DNA of 64,000 nucleotides from JALORV01 sp963791235 (GCA_963791235.1 CAWBRW010000029.1:496001-560000), one strand, 5' to 3'; positions 29,477-39,265 are shown, counted from the first letter of the stretch. Numbers and translations are program-made. The notes: a model not told the origin generated them from the letters alone.

Positions 29477-30956
29477 CCTGGCAGCGCTGGCACTGCTCGG
29501 CGGCTGCGCGACGCCGGCCGATCCGTACGCTGCAGCGCCGGCGAGCCAACTGCTCGCTCAGTCCGACGCGCTCGGCGACTGCATGCGTCGGCTGCAGGCC
29601 TTCGACGCGCGCGTCGATGCGGCAGGCCGCCGCGATGCCGAAGCGCCACGCGTCGACGGCTACCCGTTCCTGCGCGTCGATCGTTACACCGCATTCAGTG
29701 CGCCGAGTCAGGCCGATCCGCAAGCCCTGGCTCAGGCGAAACTTGATCGAATGGCGGCGCTGGATGCCGAGGCGCGCGCCTTCGAGGCCACCAACACGCG
29801 CGTCGGTATGGAAGAACAGGCTGCGCTCGACGCCTGCCGCGGCCGACTCGTCGCAGCCACTCGCGCCGAGGCGCAACGCGTGACCCAGGAGGCGCGACCG
29901 CCCGACGCGTACAGCGACGCGGCGCGCGTCCTTGGCCTGTATCCGTTGACCCAGATTCCGTTCTCGTGGGGTGTGGCGGGGTGGCAGCAGGCAACGCGCG
30001 ACCTGTACGCGACGCCGTTTCCCGAGGTTCCCGTGCGTGGCGAGCGCATTCGCTACGTCCCGGCCGACGGGGTCCCCGATCGGGTCGCGGGGCAGTTGCC
30101 GTCAGACGCTGGTGCCGCTACGGCCTTCCGCATGCCCGCCGTCACGCCCGCGCGGGCAAGGCAGTTGCTGCAGCAGCATGCACCGGTGCTGGTCGTCGAT
30201 ACCGTCGATGACAATGACCGCATCGGCGGGCTGGCGTGGCGCATGAGCGGCAAGGACCTGTTCATCTTCGTCGACATCACGTCCGCGACGACGTACGCGC
30301 GCGTCGCTTGGACAGAGATCGGCGGGACCGCAGCGCTGCAACTGGTCTACACCTTCTGGTTCCCCGCGCGCCCGGCGGCCCATCCGCTCGACTTCGTGGC
30401 CGGACATCTCGACGCCCTGGTCTGGCGCGTCACGCTCGACGCGGAAGGTCGGCCGCTGGTGTACGACTCGATCCACGCCTGCGGCTGCTTCCACATGTTC
30501 TTCCCGACCGAACGTGTGCGCGAGCGGCCCGGGCCGCTCGAACTCGGAGGCCCGTTTGACGAGACCAGGTTCTCGCCACAGGTCGTGCGTAGCCCCGGAC
30601 CGGGCGAGCGCGTCATCGTGTACTTGGGTTCGGGCGATCACAACATCCAACGTGTCGCCGTCGACTCCCCGACGCCGGCGCCCGGGGTGGCGTATCGCAT
30701 CGCGGACGAGAACTCGCTGCGCGCATTGCCGCTGCCGGCCGCGGCGGGAGGGGGTACCCGCAGCCTCTACGCGCCCGACGCGCTGGTGCCGGGCTCGCAA
30801 CGACTGGAGCGCTTCATTTTCTGGCCGATGGGTGTTCCGTCCGCGGGCCAGATGCGTCAATGGGGCCACCATGCGACCGCGTTCATCGGGCGCCGCCACT
30901 TTGATGATCCACGTCTGATAGAGCGCTATTTCTTCATTGCGCCTGGCGCCGACTGA
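29433..30956 (+). CDS. hypothetical lipoprotein
   Basis: 507 aa. Signal peptide with lipobox ALLGGC. ATG 29433 lies inside the end of nudB; in-frame ATG 29412 would add seven residues. The mature protein has a helical N-terminal half (Ala/Arg-rich, residues ~30-170) and a C-terminal part with striking conserved-looking segments: TFWFPARPAAHPLDFVAGHLDALVWRVTLD, SIHACGCFHMFFPT, VIVYLGSGDHNIQRV and FWPMGVPSAGQMRQWGHHATAFIGRRHFDDP. The His/Cys residues suggest metal or catalytic use, but I cannot name the family. Co-directional with nudB and the EEP gene. Confidence 0.8.
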   Translation: MPLRSVNCHIAFAASLAALALLGGCATPADPYAAAPASQLLAQSDALGDCMRRLQAFDARVDAAGRRDAEAPRVDGYPFLRVDRYTAFSAPSQADPQALAQAKLDRMAALDAEARAFEATNTRVGMEEQAALDACRGRLVAATRAEAQRVTQEARPPDAYSDAARVLGLYPLTQIPFSWGVAGWQQATRDLYATPFPEVPVRGERIRYVPADGVPDRVAGQLPSDAGAATAFRMPAVTPARARQLLQQHAPVLVVDTVDDNDRIGGLAWRMSGKDLFIFVDITSATTYARVAWTEIGGTAALQLVYTFWFPARPAAHPLDFVAGHLDALVWRVTLDAEGRPLVYDSIHACGCFHMFFPTERVRERPGPLELGGPFDETRFSPQVVRSPGPGERVIVYLGSGDHNIQRVAVDSPTPAPGVAYRIADENSLRALPLPAAAGGGTRSLYAPDALVPGSQRLERFIFWPMGVPSAGQMRQWGHHATAFIGRRHFDDPRLIERYFFIAPGAD

Positions 30957-30970
30957 GCGAAACTGGAAAC

Positions 30971-31780
30971 ATGCAACTTCGCGTCGCGACGTACAACATC
31001 CACAAGGGCGTGATGGGTCTGCGCAAGCGCTCGCGCATCCACGACCTGCGTGTCGCCCTGAATTCGATCGATGCCGACATCGTGTTCCTGCAGGAAGTGC
31101 AGGAACGCAATGAACGGATGGCGCACCGCCCGGGTCATCACAATGGCACGCAGCTCGACGTGCTGTGCACCGGCGGCTACCTGCACCGTGCCTACGGCAT
31201 GAACGCGGTGTATCCGCACGGACATCACGGCAACGCGATCGTCTCGCGCCACACGATCGGGCAGCACCTGAACCACGACATCTCCGACCATGCGCTGGAA
31301 AAGCGTGGATTGCTGCACGCGATATCGCACATCGATACACCGCGTGGCGAGTTCGACATCCACCTGATCAACACGCACTTCGGCCTGATCAAGCGAAGTC
31401 GCGTGCGCCAGGCCGAGTTCCTGATCGATTTCGTGCGCAGCGAGGTTCCCGAGAACGCGCCGCTGATCATCGCTGGCGACTTCAACGACTGGCAGCAGGG
31501 CGTCGACGACATCCTGCACCGGGAACTCGACGTGTTCGAGGCCGCCGCGGACTTCAATCGTCGCCAGCGCCGGGGCCGGGTGCTCGATCGCCTGCTGCCG
31601 TGGCGCAACGGCTCGCGCACGATGGTCGCCCGTACCTATCCGAGCGTGATGCCGTGGCTGACGCTCGACCGCATCTACGTGCGCGGATTCAAGGTGCGGG
31701 ACGTGAGCGTGCCGCGCGGTATCGAGTGGTCGCAGCGCTCGGACCACATGCCGGTGATCGCCGACCTCGAGGTCGTGTGA
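30971..31780 (+). CDS. endonuclease/exonuclease/phosphatase (EEP) family protein
   Basis: 269 aa. EEP fold: LRVATYNIHKGVMG (Asn), DIVFLQEVQE (metal-binding Glu), INTHFGLIKRSR, IIAGDFNDW (Asp/Asn) and SQRSDHMPVIADLEV (final Asp-His). Such proteins sit directly upstream of clsB in many Proteobacteria. It may act on phospholipids or nucleic acids; the substrate is not evident. The last codons overlap the GTG start of clsB by four bases (GTGA). Confidence 0.9.
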   Translation: MQLRVATYNIHKGVMGLRKRSRIHDLRVALNSIDADIVFLQEVQERNERMAHRPGHHNGTQLDVLCTGGYLHRAYGMNAVYPHGHHGNAIVSRHTIGQHLNHDISDHALEKRGLLHAISHIDTPRGEFDIHLINTHFGLIKRSRVRQAEFLIDFVRSEVPENAPLIIAGDFNDWQQGVDDILHRELDVFEAAADFNRRQRRGRVLDRLLPWRNGSRTMVARTYPSVMPWLTLDRIYVRGFKVRDVSVPRGIEWSQRSDHMPVIADLEVV

Positions 31781-33006
31781 CCGAGGGCGCGCTGCCGGCA
31801 CGCCGGCGCCCGCGCTTCGACATCACCACGCGTCCGCTGATCTACGGCGGCAACCGCGTGCGGTTGCTCGAAAACGGCGACGAGTTCTTCCCGCGCCTGC
31901 TGGCTGCCATCAACAGCGCGGCGCGTTCAGTTCACCTCGAGACCTACATCTTCGCCGAGGACAACATCGGCCTGCGGGTCGGCGATGCGCTGGCTGCCGC
32001 GGCCGATCGCGGCGTCGCGGTCCGTGTCGTCGTCGACGGTTTCGGCACCGGCGCCTATGCCGACGCGCTGAAGGTCCGCCTCGAATCGATGGGTGCGCAG
32101 GTGGTGATATTCCGGCGCACACGCTGGTGGCGCCTGGAACGAAAGCTGCTGCGGCGGATGCACCGCAAGCTCGTGCTGATCGATGACCAGCTCGCCTTTG
32201 TCGGCGGCATCAACATCGTCGACGACCATCATCACCCGGATCCGGAGCCGGCGCAGTTGGGGCCGCGCTACGACTACGCGGTGATGTGCGAAGGCCCGAT
32301 CGTCGCGTCGATTGCGCTGGCGATGAAGCGGTTGTGGTGGACGCTGCAACTGCTGCAGGTCGGTCGCCGCCCGGGACCGCTGCCCGGGATGACGCTGGAA
32401 AACGTGCCCCCACCGATTGCCAAAGGCGTACGCGCGTCGCTGCTGCTGCGCGACAACCTGCGCAACCGACGGACCATCGAGGCGGCGTACCTTGATGCCA
32501 TTGCGACCGCCCGCCATGAGGTGCTGATCGCCTGTGCCTACTTCCTGCCCGGTCGAACCTTCCGCAAGGCGCTGATTGAGTGTGCGCGCCGGGGCGTCCG
32601 CGTTTGCCTGCTCGTGCAGGGACGCATCGAGTACGCGCTCCAGCACTACGCGCAGGAGGCGCTCTACGCCCAGCTGCTCGACGCGGGCATCGAGGTCCAC
32701 GAGTACGGGGCGAGCTACCTGCACGCCAAGGTCGCGGTCGTGGATCAAACCTGGGCCACCGTGGGGTCGAGCAACATCGATCCCTACAGCCTGCTGCTGG
32801 CGCGCGAAGCCAACGTCGCGGTTTTTGACGGCTCGTTCGCAGGCACGCTGCGCGCCTCGCTGGTACGAGCCATCGAACAGCAGTCCCGGCGCGTGCTGCC
32901 GCAAAGCTTCGCCGGGCGCGGTCTGCTGCGCCGCACCGGCAACTGGATCGCCTATGGCATCGTGCGGTTCGGGGCGGTCGTGCTGGCCGGGGGGCGGGAT
33001 TACTAG
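31777..33006 (+). CDS. clsB: cardiolipin synthase ClsB (phospholipase D family)
   Basis: 409 aa from GTG 31777, which overlaps the EEP stop; the homologous region begins soon after (RPLIYGGNRVRLLENGDEFF). Two HKD motifs are present: HRKLVLIDDQLAFVGGIN (~residues 130-147) and HAKVAVVDQTWATVGSSNID (~315-335). Makes cardiolipin by transfer of phosphatidyl groups; no N-terminal membrane helices, as in ClsB. The order EEP-clsB supports the name. Confidence 0.92.
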   Translation: MTEGALPARRRPRFDITTRPLIYGGNRVRLLENGDEFFPRLLAAINSAARSVHLETYIFAEDNIGLRVGDALAAAADRGVAVRVVVDGFGTGAYADALKVRLESMGAQVVIFRRTRWWRLERKLLRRMHRKLVLIDDQLAFVGGINIVDDHHHPDPEPAQLGPRYDYAVMCEGPIVASIALAMKRLWWTLQLLQVGRRPGPLPGMTLENVPPPIAKGVRASLLLRDNLRNRRTIEAAYLDAIATARHEVLIACAYFLPGRTFRKALIECARRGVRVCLLVQGRIEYALQHYAQEALYAQLLDAGIEVHEYGASYLHAKVAVVDQTWATVGSSNIDPYSLLLAREANVAVFDGSFAGTLRASLVRAIEQQSRRVLPQSFAGRGLLRRTGNWIAYGIVRFGAVVLAGGRDY

Positions 33007-33111
33007 GCTGCGGGACCCCAATTGCGCCGGAATCCCACGGCTTTTCCGGCCGTGCCGCCGCGGCGTGGTGCGTCAATCTGACGCTGTCCGCATCGCTTCA
33101 CAGGCGCGCCC

Positions 33112-33264
33112 ATGTCCAACTCGTCGGCTACTTCGCAACAGAACTCCCTGTCCTCCACGGAACTCGGAGAGCACGAAGCCACCCGCGGCGTGGTGACCGC
33201 CGTGCTGTTCGGCGCCGGCCTGTGGTGCGCAATGATCGGCGTGCTGAACTGGGCCTTGAACTGA
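33112..33264 (+). CDS. small single-pass membrane protein
   Basis: 50 aa, start ATG 33112. A polar Ser/Gln-rich N-terminus (MSNSSATSQQNSLSSTELGE) is followed by one hydrophobic helix (VVTAVLFGAGLWCAMIGVLNWAL). No strong ribosome site. No family recognised. It stands alone between clsB and benE and is followed by a 7-bp hairpin (33281-33300). Confidence 0.5.
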   Translation: MSNSSATSQQNSLSSTELGEHEATRGVVTAVLFGAGLWCAMIGVLNWALN

Positions 33265-33280
33265 TCGCCTGATCGCGCCG

Positions 33281-33300
33281 CAGCCGCCTCGCCGCGGCTG
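33281..33300 (+). terminator. hairpin after the 50-aa membrane protein gene
   Basis: CAGCCGC / GCGGCTG, 7-bp perfect arms, 6-nt loop; no U-run directly behind. Weak terminator candidate. Confidence 0.35.
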
Positions 33301-33366
33301 TTCCGGCACCTTTCCCGCTTTCGTCCCTTCCTGCGAAGACCTGCCGGTCTCGGATACGCTCGCGCG

Positions 33367-34524
33367 ATGCGTGCAGCGTCGCTGAGTGCTTGGGTAGCCG
33401 GCTTTGTCGCGGTGCTGGTGGGCTACACCAGTTCGGCGGTGATCGTTTTCGAGGCGGCCCGTTCCGCCGGTGCAAGCCCGGCGCAGACGGCGTCCTGGAT
33501 GTGGGCGCTCGGCATCGGCATGGGGCTCACGACCATCGTGCTGTCGCTGCGCTACCGCATGCCGGTGCTGACCGCGTGGTCGACGCCGGGCGCGGCGCTG
33601 CTGATCACCAGCGTCAGCGGCGTCCCGATGGCGGAGATCATCGGCGCCTTCGTGCTGACCGGCCTGGCGATCGTCGCGATCGGACTGAGCGGTGCGTTCG
33701 ACCGCCTGATGAAACGGCTGCCCGCGGAACTGGCGGCTGCGATGCTGGCCGGCGTGCTGCTGCGCTTCGGGCTCAGAGCCTTCGGGGCGTTGGAGACTCA
33801 GTTCACGATGGTCTTGGCGATGTTCGTCGTCTACCTGATCGGCAGGCGCGCGTGGCCGCGCTTTGCAGTTCCCGCGGCGCTGGCGGTCGGCGCGTCGATC
33901 GCAGGCGCGCTCGGCCTCTTCGGCGCATTCGAGTGGCCAGCGGGCCTGACGCGGCCGGAGTTCGTGACGCCGGAGCTCTCATGGTCGGCGGCGATCGGCA
34001 TTGCCCTGCCGCTGCTGGTCGTGACGATGGCTTCGCAGAACGTGCCCGGCGTGGCGACGCTGCAGGCGCACGGCTACGCGCCGCCGGTCTCGCCAATCAT
34101 CACGACGACCGGTGTAGCCACGACCCTGCTCGCACCGTTTGGTGGCTATACCTTCAACCTGGCGGCGATAACGGCAGCAATCTGCATGGGCCCCGAGGCC
34201 CATCCTGACCCGGCGCGTCGCTACACGGCCGCCGTTGCGGCGGGCCTGCTCTACCTGCTGGTGGGACTGTTCGGTGGCGCCGTATCCGGCGTGTTCGCCG
34301 CGTTCCCGCGCGAGCTCGTGCTCGCGATCGCGGGACTGGCTCTGCTGGGGACGATCGGCAACGGCCTGGCGGGGGCGCTGAAGGGCGAAGGCACGCGCGA
34401 CGCGGCGCTGATCACCTTCGTCGTCACCGCTTCCGGCGTGACGCTGTGGTCGGTCGGCTCGGCATTCTGGGGACTGGTCGCCGGCCTGCTCGCGCTCGTG
34501 GTCCGTGGCTGGCGCGCCGACTGA
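33367..34524 (+). CDS. benE: benzoate/H+ symporter, BenE family
   Basis: 385 aa, about 12 membrane segments. BenE-type motifs: VGYTSSAVIVFEAARSAGASPAQTASWMWALGIGMG at the N-terminus, YRMPVLTAWSTPGAALL, VTMASQNVPGVATLQAHGYAPP, and FGGYTFNLAAITAAICMGPEAHPDPARRY. Imports benzoate or a related aromatic acid with protons. No aromatic-degradation genes adjoin it. Convergent with the Cys/Gly-tailed protein. Confidence 0.9.
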   Translation: MRAASLSAWVAGFVAVLVGYTSSAVIVFEAARSAGASPAQTASWMWALGIGMGLTTIVLSLRYRMPVLTAWSTPGAALLITSVSGVPMAEIIGAFVLTGLAIVAIGLSGAFDRLMKRLPAELAAAMLAGVLLRFGLRAFGALETQFTMVLAMFVVYLIGRRAWPRFAVPAALAVGASIAGALGLFGAFEWPAGLTRPEFVTPELSWSAAIGIALPLLVVTMASQNVPGVATLQAHGYAPPVSPIITTTGVATTLLAPFGGYTFNLAAITAAICMGPEAHPDPARRYTAAVAAGLLYLLVGLFGGAVSGVFAAFPRELVLAIAGLALLGTIGNGLAGALKGEGTRDAALITFVVTASGVTLWSVGSAFWGLVAGLLALVVRGWRAD

Positions 34525-34529
34525 GGGCG

Positions 34530-35201
34530 TCAGTCGCCACCGCCTCCGCCACAGCCGCCGCCATCTCCGCCACCGCCGTCGCCCCCGCAGCCGCTGCCAC
34601 TGCACCCGCCGCCGCAGCCCCCGCCGCATCCGATGTCGCTGGCGCAGTAGGTCGCGCTGCTGCCGGCGGCGGCGAGGTGCGTGCAGTTGAGCGCGTAGCT
34701 GAAGCCGTCCGGGATCGCGAGGCGTCCATCGATTGCGAAGAGCAGGGGCACGGAGGTAGCGGCCAGCGGATTGATGCCGGCGCGCTGGCACGCCATTCGC
34801 CAGGTGCGCTTGATGCCGTCGCTGGCCATCGTGCGCGAGCGCATCGCCTCGGTCGGCGTGTGATGCAGGAAGCGTCCCAGGGCCTGTCTGCAGAACGCCT
34901 CGTAATTCCGCGTGAACAGGATGAATTCGTGCCAGGCGACATCGACCACCTGCGACGGCATCGCCAGCAGGCGCCGGCCGGCCTTGCGGCTCAGGTGGAA
35001 GTACTCGCGCAGGGCGTCGAAGACGAGATCGAGGTCGGCGTCGGAGAGGTGCGGGTAGCGTTTGCGCACGCGTTCGCGGATGCCGCGCGGGAAGGCGTAA
35101 GCGTCAATGAATCCTTCGCGGGCATGTCGGCTGCGCTGCTGCACAATGGCGGCCAGCACGATGGCGCTGATGATCGCGAATCCGATGAGGAAGGGTGTCA
35201 C
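34530..35201 (-). CDS. glycine-rich-domain protein with Cys/Gly tail
   Basis: 223 aa. One N-terminal membrane helix (MTPFLIGFAIISAIVLAAIV). The central domain LSDADLDLVFDALREYFHLSRKAGRRLLAMPSQVVDVAWHEFILFTRNYEAFCRQALGRFLHHTP resembles the DUF1399/GRDP-like domain (conserved D-x-A-W-H). The last ~35 residues are almost only Gly, Cys, Ser and Asp (GCGGGCGGGCSGSGCGG), a tail that might bind metal. Function unknown; seen in proteobacterial genomes as hypothetical proteins. Confidence 0.78.
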   Translation of the reverse strand: MTPFLIGFAIISAIVLAAIVQQRSRHAREGFIDAYAFPRGIRERVRKRYPHLSDADLDLVFDALREYFHLSRKAGRRLLAMPSQVVDVAWHEFILFTRNYEAFCRQALGRFLHHTPTEAMRSRTMASDGIKRTWRMACQRAGINPLAATSVPLLFAIDGRLAIPDGFSYALNCTHLAAAGSSATYCASDIGCGGGCGGGCSGSGCGGDGGGGDGGGCGGGGGD

Positions 35202-35295
35202 GGTCAGGTCTCCTTTCTGTTGTTCTTGTTTTTATCTTCTTGTTATCGGCCTGGCACCGTCGCCCTGAAGCGTATGACCCCTTGATGACCGCGCC

Positions 35296-36378
35296 ATGAC
35301 ACGCGCTGCCGATCTCGTCTGCCAGCGTCCGGAAGGCCTGTACTGCCCCGCCGGGGACTTCTACATCGATCCGTGGCGACCGGTCGGGCGGGCCGTCATC
35401 ACGCATGCGCACGGAGATCACGCGCGGCCCGGCCATGCCGACTACCTCGCTGCGGACGACGCCCGCGAAGTGCTGCGCACGCGTCTCGGCGAGATCCGCC
35501 TGCAGACCGTGCGCTACGGCGAGTCGATCGACATCAACGGCGTACGCGTCTCGCTGCATCCGGCCGGACATGTGCTGGGATCGGCCCAGGTGCGCATCGA
35601 GTACCGCGGCGCAGTGTGGGTCGTCAGCGGCGACTACAAGACCGGGCCTGACGCCACCTGCGTTCCCTTCGAGCCGGTGCACTGCGATGTCTTCATCACC
35701 GAGTCGACGTTCGGGCTGCCGATTTACCGCTGGGCGCCGCAGGAGCAGGTCTTCGCCGAAATCAACGCCTGGTGGTCCGGCAACGCCACCGAAGGAAAAA
35801 CGTCGGTGCTGTTCTGCTATGCGTTCGGCAAGGCGCAACGGGTCCTCGGCGGCGTCGATCCGTCGATCGGCCCCATCGTCGTGCACGGCGCGGTCGAGCC
35901 GTTGAACCGTGCCTACCGCGCCAGCGGCGTGGCACTGCCGGCCACACAGCTCGTCTCAGAGACATCTCGCGCTGAAGTCGCTCGTGCGCTGGTGCTGGCG
36001 CCGCCGTCTGCGGCCGGCTCGCCCTGGCTACGCCGCTTCGGCGACTATTCGGATGCATTCGCCTCAGGCTGGATGCAGGTGCGCGGCGCTCGGCGCCGAC
36101 GCGCTCTCGATCGCGGCTTCGTGCTGTCGGATCACGCCGACTGGCCGGGACTGCAGGGCGCAATTGCCGCCACCGGTGCGAGCCGCGTCATCGTGACCCA
36201 CGGGCAGGTCGCGACGATGGTGCGCTGGCTGCGCGAGCGCGGGCTCGACGCCGAGGCGTTCGCGACCGAGTTTGGCGATGAACTGGCCGACGGCGACGTC
36301 GCCGCTGCAATTGCCGATAACGATCAAGAAACAACGAACACGCCGGGGGAACCAGGGGATGACGATCGCGCTGAGTGA
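35296..36378 (+). CDS. ligase-associated DNA exonuclease (MBL/beta-CASP family)
   Basis: 360 aa. Metallo-beta-lactamase motif THAHGDHARPGH (residues ~33-44), LHPAGHVLGSAQ, VVSGDYKTGPD, ITESTFGLPIYRW, LSDHADWPGL, and HGQVATMVRWLRERG at the end. It belongs to the 'ligase-associated DNA damage response' exonucleases, which normally occur with an ATP-dependent ligase and an Lhr-type helicase. Both are found downstream in this window, separated by other genes. 3' end overlaps gltS by 20 nt. Confidence 0.9.
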   Translation: MTRAADLVCQRPEGLYCPAGDFYIDPWRPVGRAVITHAHGDHARPGHADYLAADDAREVLRTRLGEIRLQTVRYGESIDINGVRVSLHPAGHVLGSAQVRIEYRGAVWVVSGDYKTGPDATCVPFEPVHCDVFITESTFGLPIYRWAPQEQVFAEINAWWSGNATEGKTSVLFCYAFGKAQRVLGGVDPSIGPIVVHGAVEPLNRAYRASGVALPATQLVSETSRAEVARALVLAPPSAAGSPWLRRFGDYSDAFASGWMQVRGARRRRALDRGFVLSDHADWPGLQGAIAATGASRVIVTHGQVATMVRWLRERGLDAEAFATEFGDELADGDVAAAIADNDQETTNTPGEPGDDDRAE

Positions 36379-37549
36379 ACTGTGGACTGGCGTGGCCGCG
36401 CTGATGACGATATTGCTTGGCGTGCGGATCAACCAGTGGGTGCCGTTGTTCGGCCGTTACAGCATTCCGCCGGCAGTGACCGGAGGCCTGCTCGTTGCGA
36501 TCGTGCTTGCCGTACTCGGCGTCTTGTTCGAATTCAAGGTGACGTTTGGCGACACGCTGCGCAATGCGTTGCTGCTGATTTTCTTTGCCGCGCTCGGATT
36601 GACGGCCAGGTTCCGGCGCCTGACGACAGGCGGTGCGGCCGTGGCCGGAATGTGCGTGCTGATTGCCCTCCTTGCCGTCGCGCAGTCGGCCGTCGGCGTG
36701 GCGATCGCGACGGCTTTCGGGAAGCCGGCCGCACTGGGCGTGTTTCTTGGGAGCGTGGCTTTCCTCGGAGGGCACGGCACGACGGTCGCCTGGGCGGAGG
36801 CCGAACAGGCGGCGAATCTTCCCTATGCGCTGGAGATCGGCATGGTCTGCGCAACGTTCGGCCTTGTCTCCGGGGCGATCGTCTCCGGCATTGTGGGCAC
36901 CCGTCTCGCGGAACGCGCGACACGGGAACACGGCAAGGGGGCCGCGACAAAGGAAGCGACTGAGCCGGAGTGGCCGCAGAAACCGCTCGACTCGGATCGC
37001 TGGATCACGGTGCTGCTGTGGATGGCGCTCAGCGTCGGGTTGGGGCTCGCCGCACGGCCGATCGTTGGCGCCGCGCTTGGAGTGACGATTCCCGCGTTCC
37101 TTGCCGCGCTGCTTGCGGCCGTGCTGGTGACCAACGTGGCCGATCTGGTGCGCCTGCGCATCGATCTCGTTGGCGCTGACCTGGTCGGTACCCTCGCGCT
37201 GCGCGTGTTTCTCGCGATTGCGATGCTCGGCCTGCAGCTCGCAGCGGTCGGCGACTCGGTCGGCATGATTGCCGCAGCGGTGGTGGCCCAGGTCGTTCTG
37301 ACCGCGCTGATCGGAGCGCTGCTGGTGTACGCGCTGCTGAAGGGGCACGAAGGCGCAATCGGGGCGGCTGGCTTTGTCGGTTTCGGACTGGGTGCGATGC
37401 CGGTAGGCCTCGCGGCAATGCAGCGGCTGGTGCTGAAGTACGGCGCGGCGCCGCGCGCGTTCCTGGTCATCACGCTGGCCGCGTCGCTGTTCACCGATAC
37501 CGCGAATGCACTGATCGTGCAGACCTTCCTGACCTGGTTCGGAAAATAG
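36359..37549 (+). CDS. gltS: sodium/glutamate symporter
   Basis: 396 aa from ATG 36359, after GGGGGAA about 11 nt upstream. Around ten membrane segments. GltS family features: VPLFGRYSIPPAVTGGLL, FLGGHGTTVAWAEAEQAANL and, in the second half, GAAGFVGFGLGAMPVGLAAMQRLVLKYG. Imports glutamate with Na+. Inserted between the exonuclease and ligase genes of the repair set and overlapping the former by 20 nt. Confidence 0.92.
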   Translation: MTIALSELWTGVAALMTILLGVRINQWVPLFGRYSIPPAVTGGLLVAIVLAVLGVLFEFKVTFGDTLRNALLLIFFAALGLTARFRRLTTGGAAVAGMCVLIALLAVAQSAVGVAIATAFGKPAALGVFLGSVAFLGGHGTTVAWAEAEQAANLPYALEIGMVCATFGLVSGAIVSGIVGTRLAERATREHGKGAATKEATEPEWPQKPLDSDRWITVLLWMALSVGLGLAARPIVGAALGVTIPAFLAALLAAVLVTNVADLVRLRIDLVGADLVGTLALRVFLAIAMLGLQLAAVGDSVGMIAAAVVAQVVLTALIGALLVYALLKGHEGAIGAAGFVGFGLGAMPVGLAAMQRLVLKYGAAPRAFLVITLAASLFTDTANALIVQTFLTWFGK

Positions 37550-37556
37550 GGGTGGG

Positions 37557-39265
37557 ATGCGCGAGTTCGTCGAGCTCTTCCACGCCCTCGACGTCTCGAC
37601 CTCGACTGCTGCGAAGGTCGCGGCGCTGCGGCGTTATCTGGCGACCGCCGGCGATCGGGATGCCGCCTGGGCGGTGTACTTCCTCGCGGGCGGCAAGCCG
37701 CGGCAGTCGGTGGGATCGCGCGTGCTGCGCGACTTCGCGACTCCGCGCGAGCGGGATATCCGAGTGGCTGTTCGACGAGTGCTACGCCGCGGTTGGCGAC
37801 CTGGCCGAAACCATTGCGCTGCTGCTGCCGCCGCCGATCCACGAGGTGACTGGCACCCTGGCGCAGTGGATCGAGGAGCGGCTGCTGCCGCTGCGCGGCC
37901 GGCCGCCCGAGGAGGTGACGGCTTCACTTCAGGCCTCCTTCGAGCAGCTGACGACGCTGCAGCGATTCGTCTTCGTCAAGCTGATCGGTGGCGGGTTTCG
38001 CGTCGGCGTGTCGAAGCTGCTGGTGATCCGGGCGTTGGCCGAGCACGCTGGGCTCGATGCCAAGGCGGTCGCGCAGCGCATGATGGGCTACACGGACAAC
38101 ACGGTGCGTCCCGAGGCTGCGCGATACCGCACTCTCGTTGCTGCTGAAGAAACGGGCGCCTCGGCAGCGCATCCGTACCCCTTCTTTCTTGCACATCCGC
38201 TGCAGCTGCCGCTCGGCGATTTCGAGCGCGAACTCGGTTCGCCGGCGGCCTGGCTGGTCGAATGGAAGTACGACGGCATCCGCGCACAACTGGTGCGGCG
38301 CGCGGGGCAGTCATGGCTGTGGTCCCGCGGCGAGGAACTGATCGGCGAAGGCTTTCCCGATGTGCTGGAGTCGGTGGCACGGCTTCCCGACGGCACGGTG
38401 TTCGACGGCGAAGTCGTCGTCTGGCGTGACGACGGCCCGCTGTCGTTCGCGTTGCTGCAGAAACGCATCGCCCGCAAGCGGATCACGGCCAAGGTGCTGC
38501 AGGAGGCGCCGGCGCGCTTCATCGCGTTCGACCTGCTCGAACTGGGCGGTGAAGACTGGCGCGCTCGACCGCAGCGCGAGCGGCGCGCCGCACTGGAGGC
38601 GACGGCCGCCGAAGCCGGTCTCACCGTATCGCCGCGCGTCACCGGCTCGACGTGGGAGGAGCTTGCAGGCCTGCGCGCGGAATCCCGCGCCCGTGCCGTC
38701 GAAGGCCTGATGCTGAAGCATCTCGATGCGACCTATCGCGTCGGTCGCACCAAGGACGCGGGCGGCGCCAACTGGTGGAAATGGAAGATCGATCCCTACA
38801 CGATTGATTGCGTGCTCGTTTATGCGCAGGCTGGACATGGGCGCCGCGCCAGCCTGTACACGGATTACACGTTCGCCGTGTGGGATCGCGCGCCGCGTGA
38901 TGCAGCCGAAGTGCAGGCCTATGTCGATGCGATCGCCGCCGGCGGCACGCCGGCGGCCGCTGCAGGCCCGGGGCCTGCCGGTGCTGGTGCCCTTCGCGAA
39001 GGCCTATTCGGGCCTCACCGATGAAGAGATCCGGCGCGTCGATGCGGCGATCCGGAAGGGCACGATCGAACGATTCGGCCCGGTGCGGAGCGTCACACCG
39101 AGCCTTGTCTTCGAACTCGGCTTTGAAGGGATCCAGCGCAGCCCGCGCCACCGCAGCGGCATCGCCGTGCGGTTTCCGCGGATCCTGCGGTGGCGCACCG
39201 ACAAGCCCTTGCATGAAGCGGACACGATGCTGACGCTCAACGCGCTGATCACTGGCGCGGCGTAA
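37557..39265 (+). pseudogene. ATP-dependent DNA ligase, interrupted by two single-base gains
   Basis: The coding frame changes twice by +1. The N-terminus (MREFVELFHALDVSTSTAAKVAALRRYL...) runs to about 37743, where one extra C in CTCC shifts the frame. The middle (ISEWLFDECYAAVGDLAETI to AVWDRAPRDAAEV) runs to about 38970, where one extra G in a GGGG run (38970-38973) shifts it again. The C-terminus (LPVLVPFAKAYSGLTDEEIRR ... ALITGAA) completes the OB-fold. Removing one base at each place gives a 568-aa protein with catalytic Lys in EWKYDGIRAQ (residue 237) and FDGEVVVW. Length and motifs then match ligase-associated repair ligases. Either recently inactivated or affected by sequence errors. 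Confidence 0.85.
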
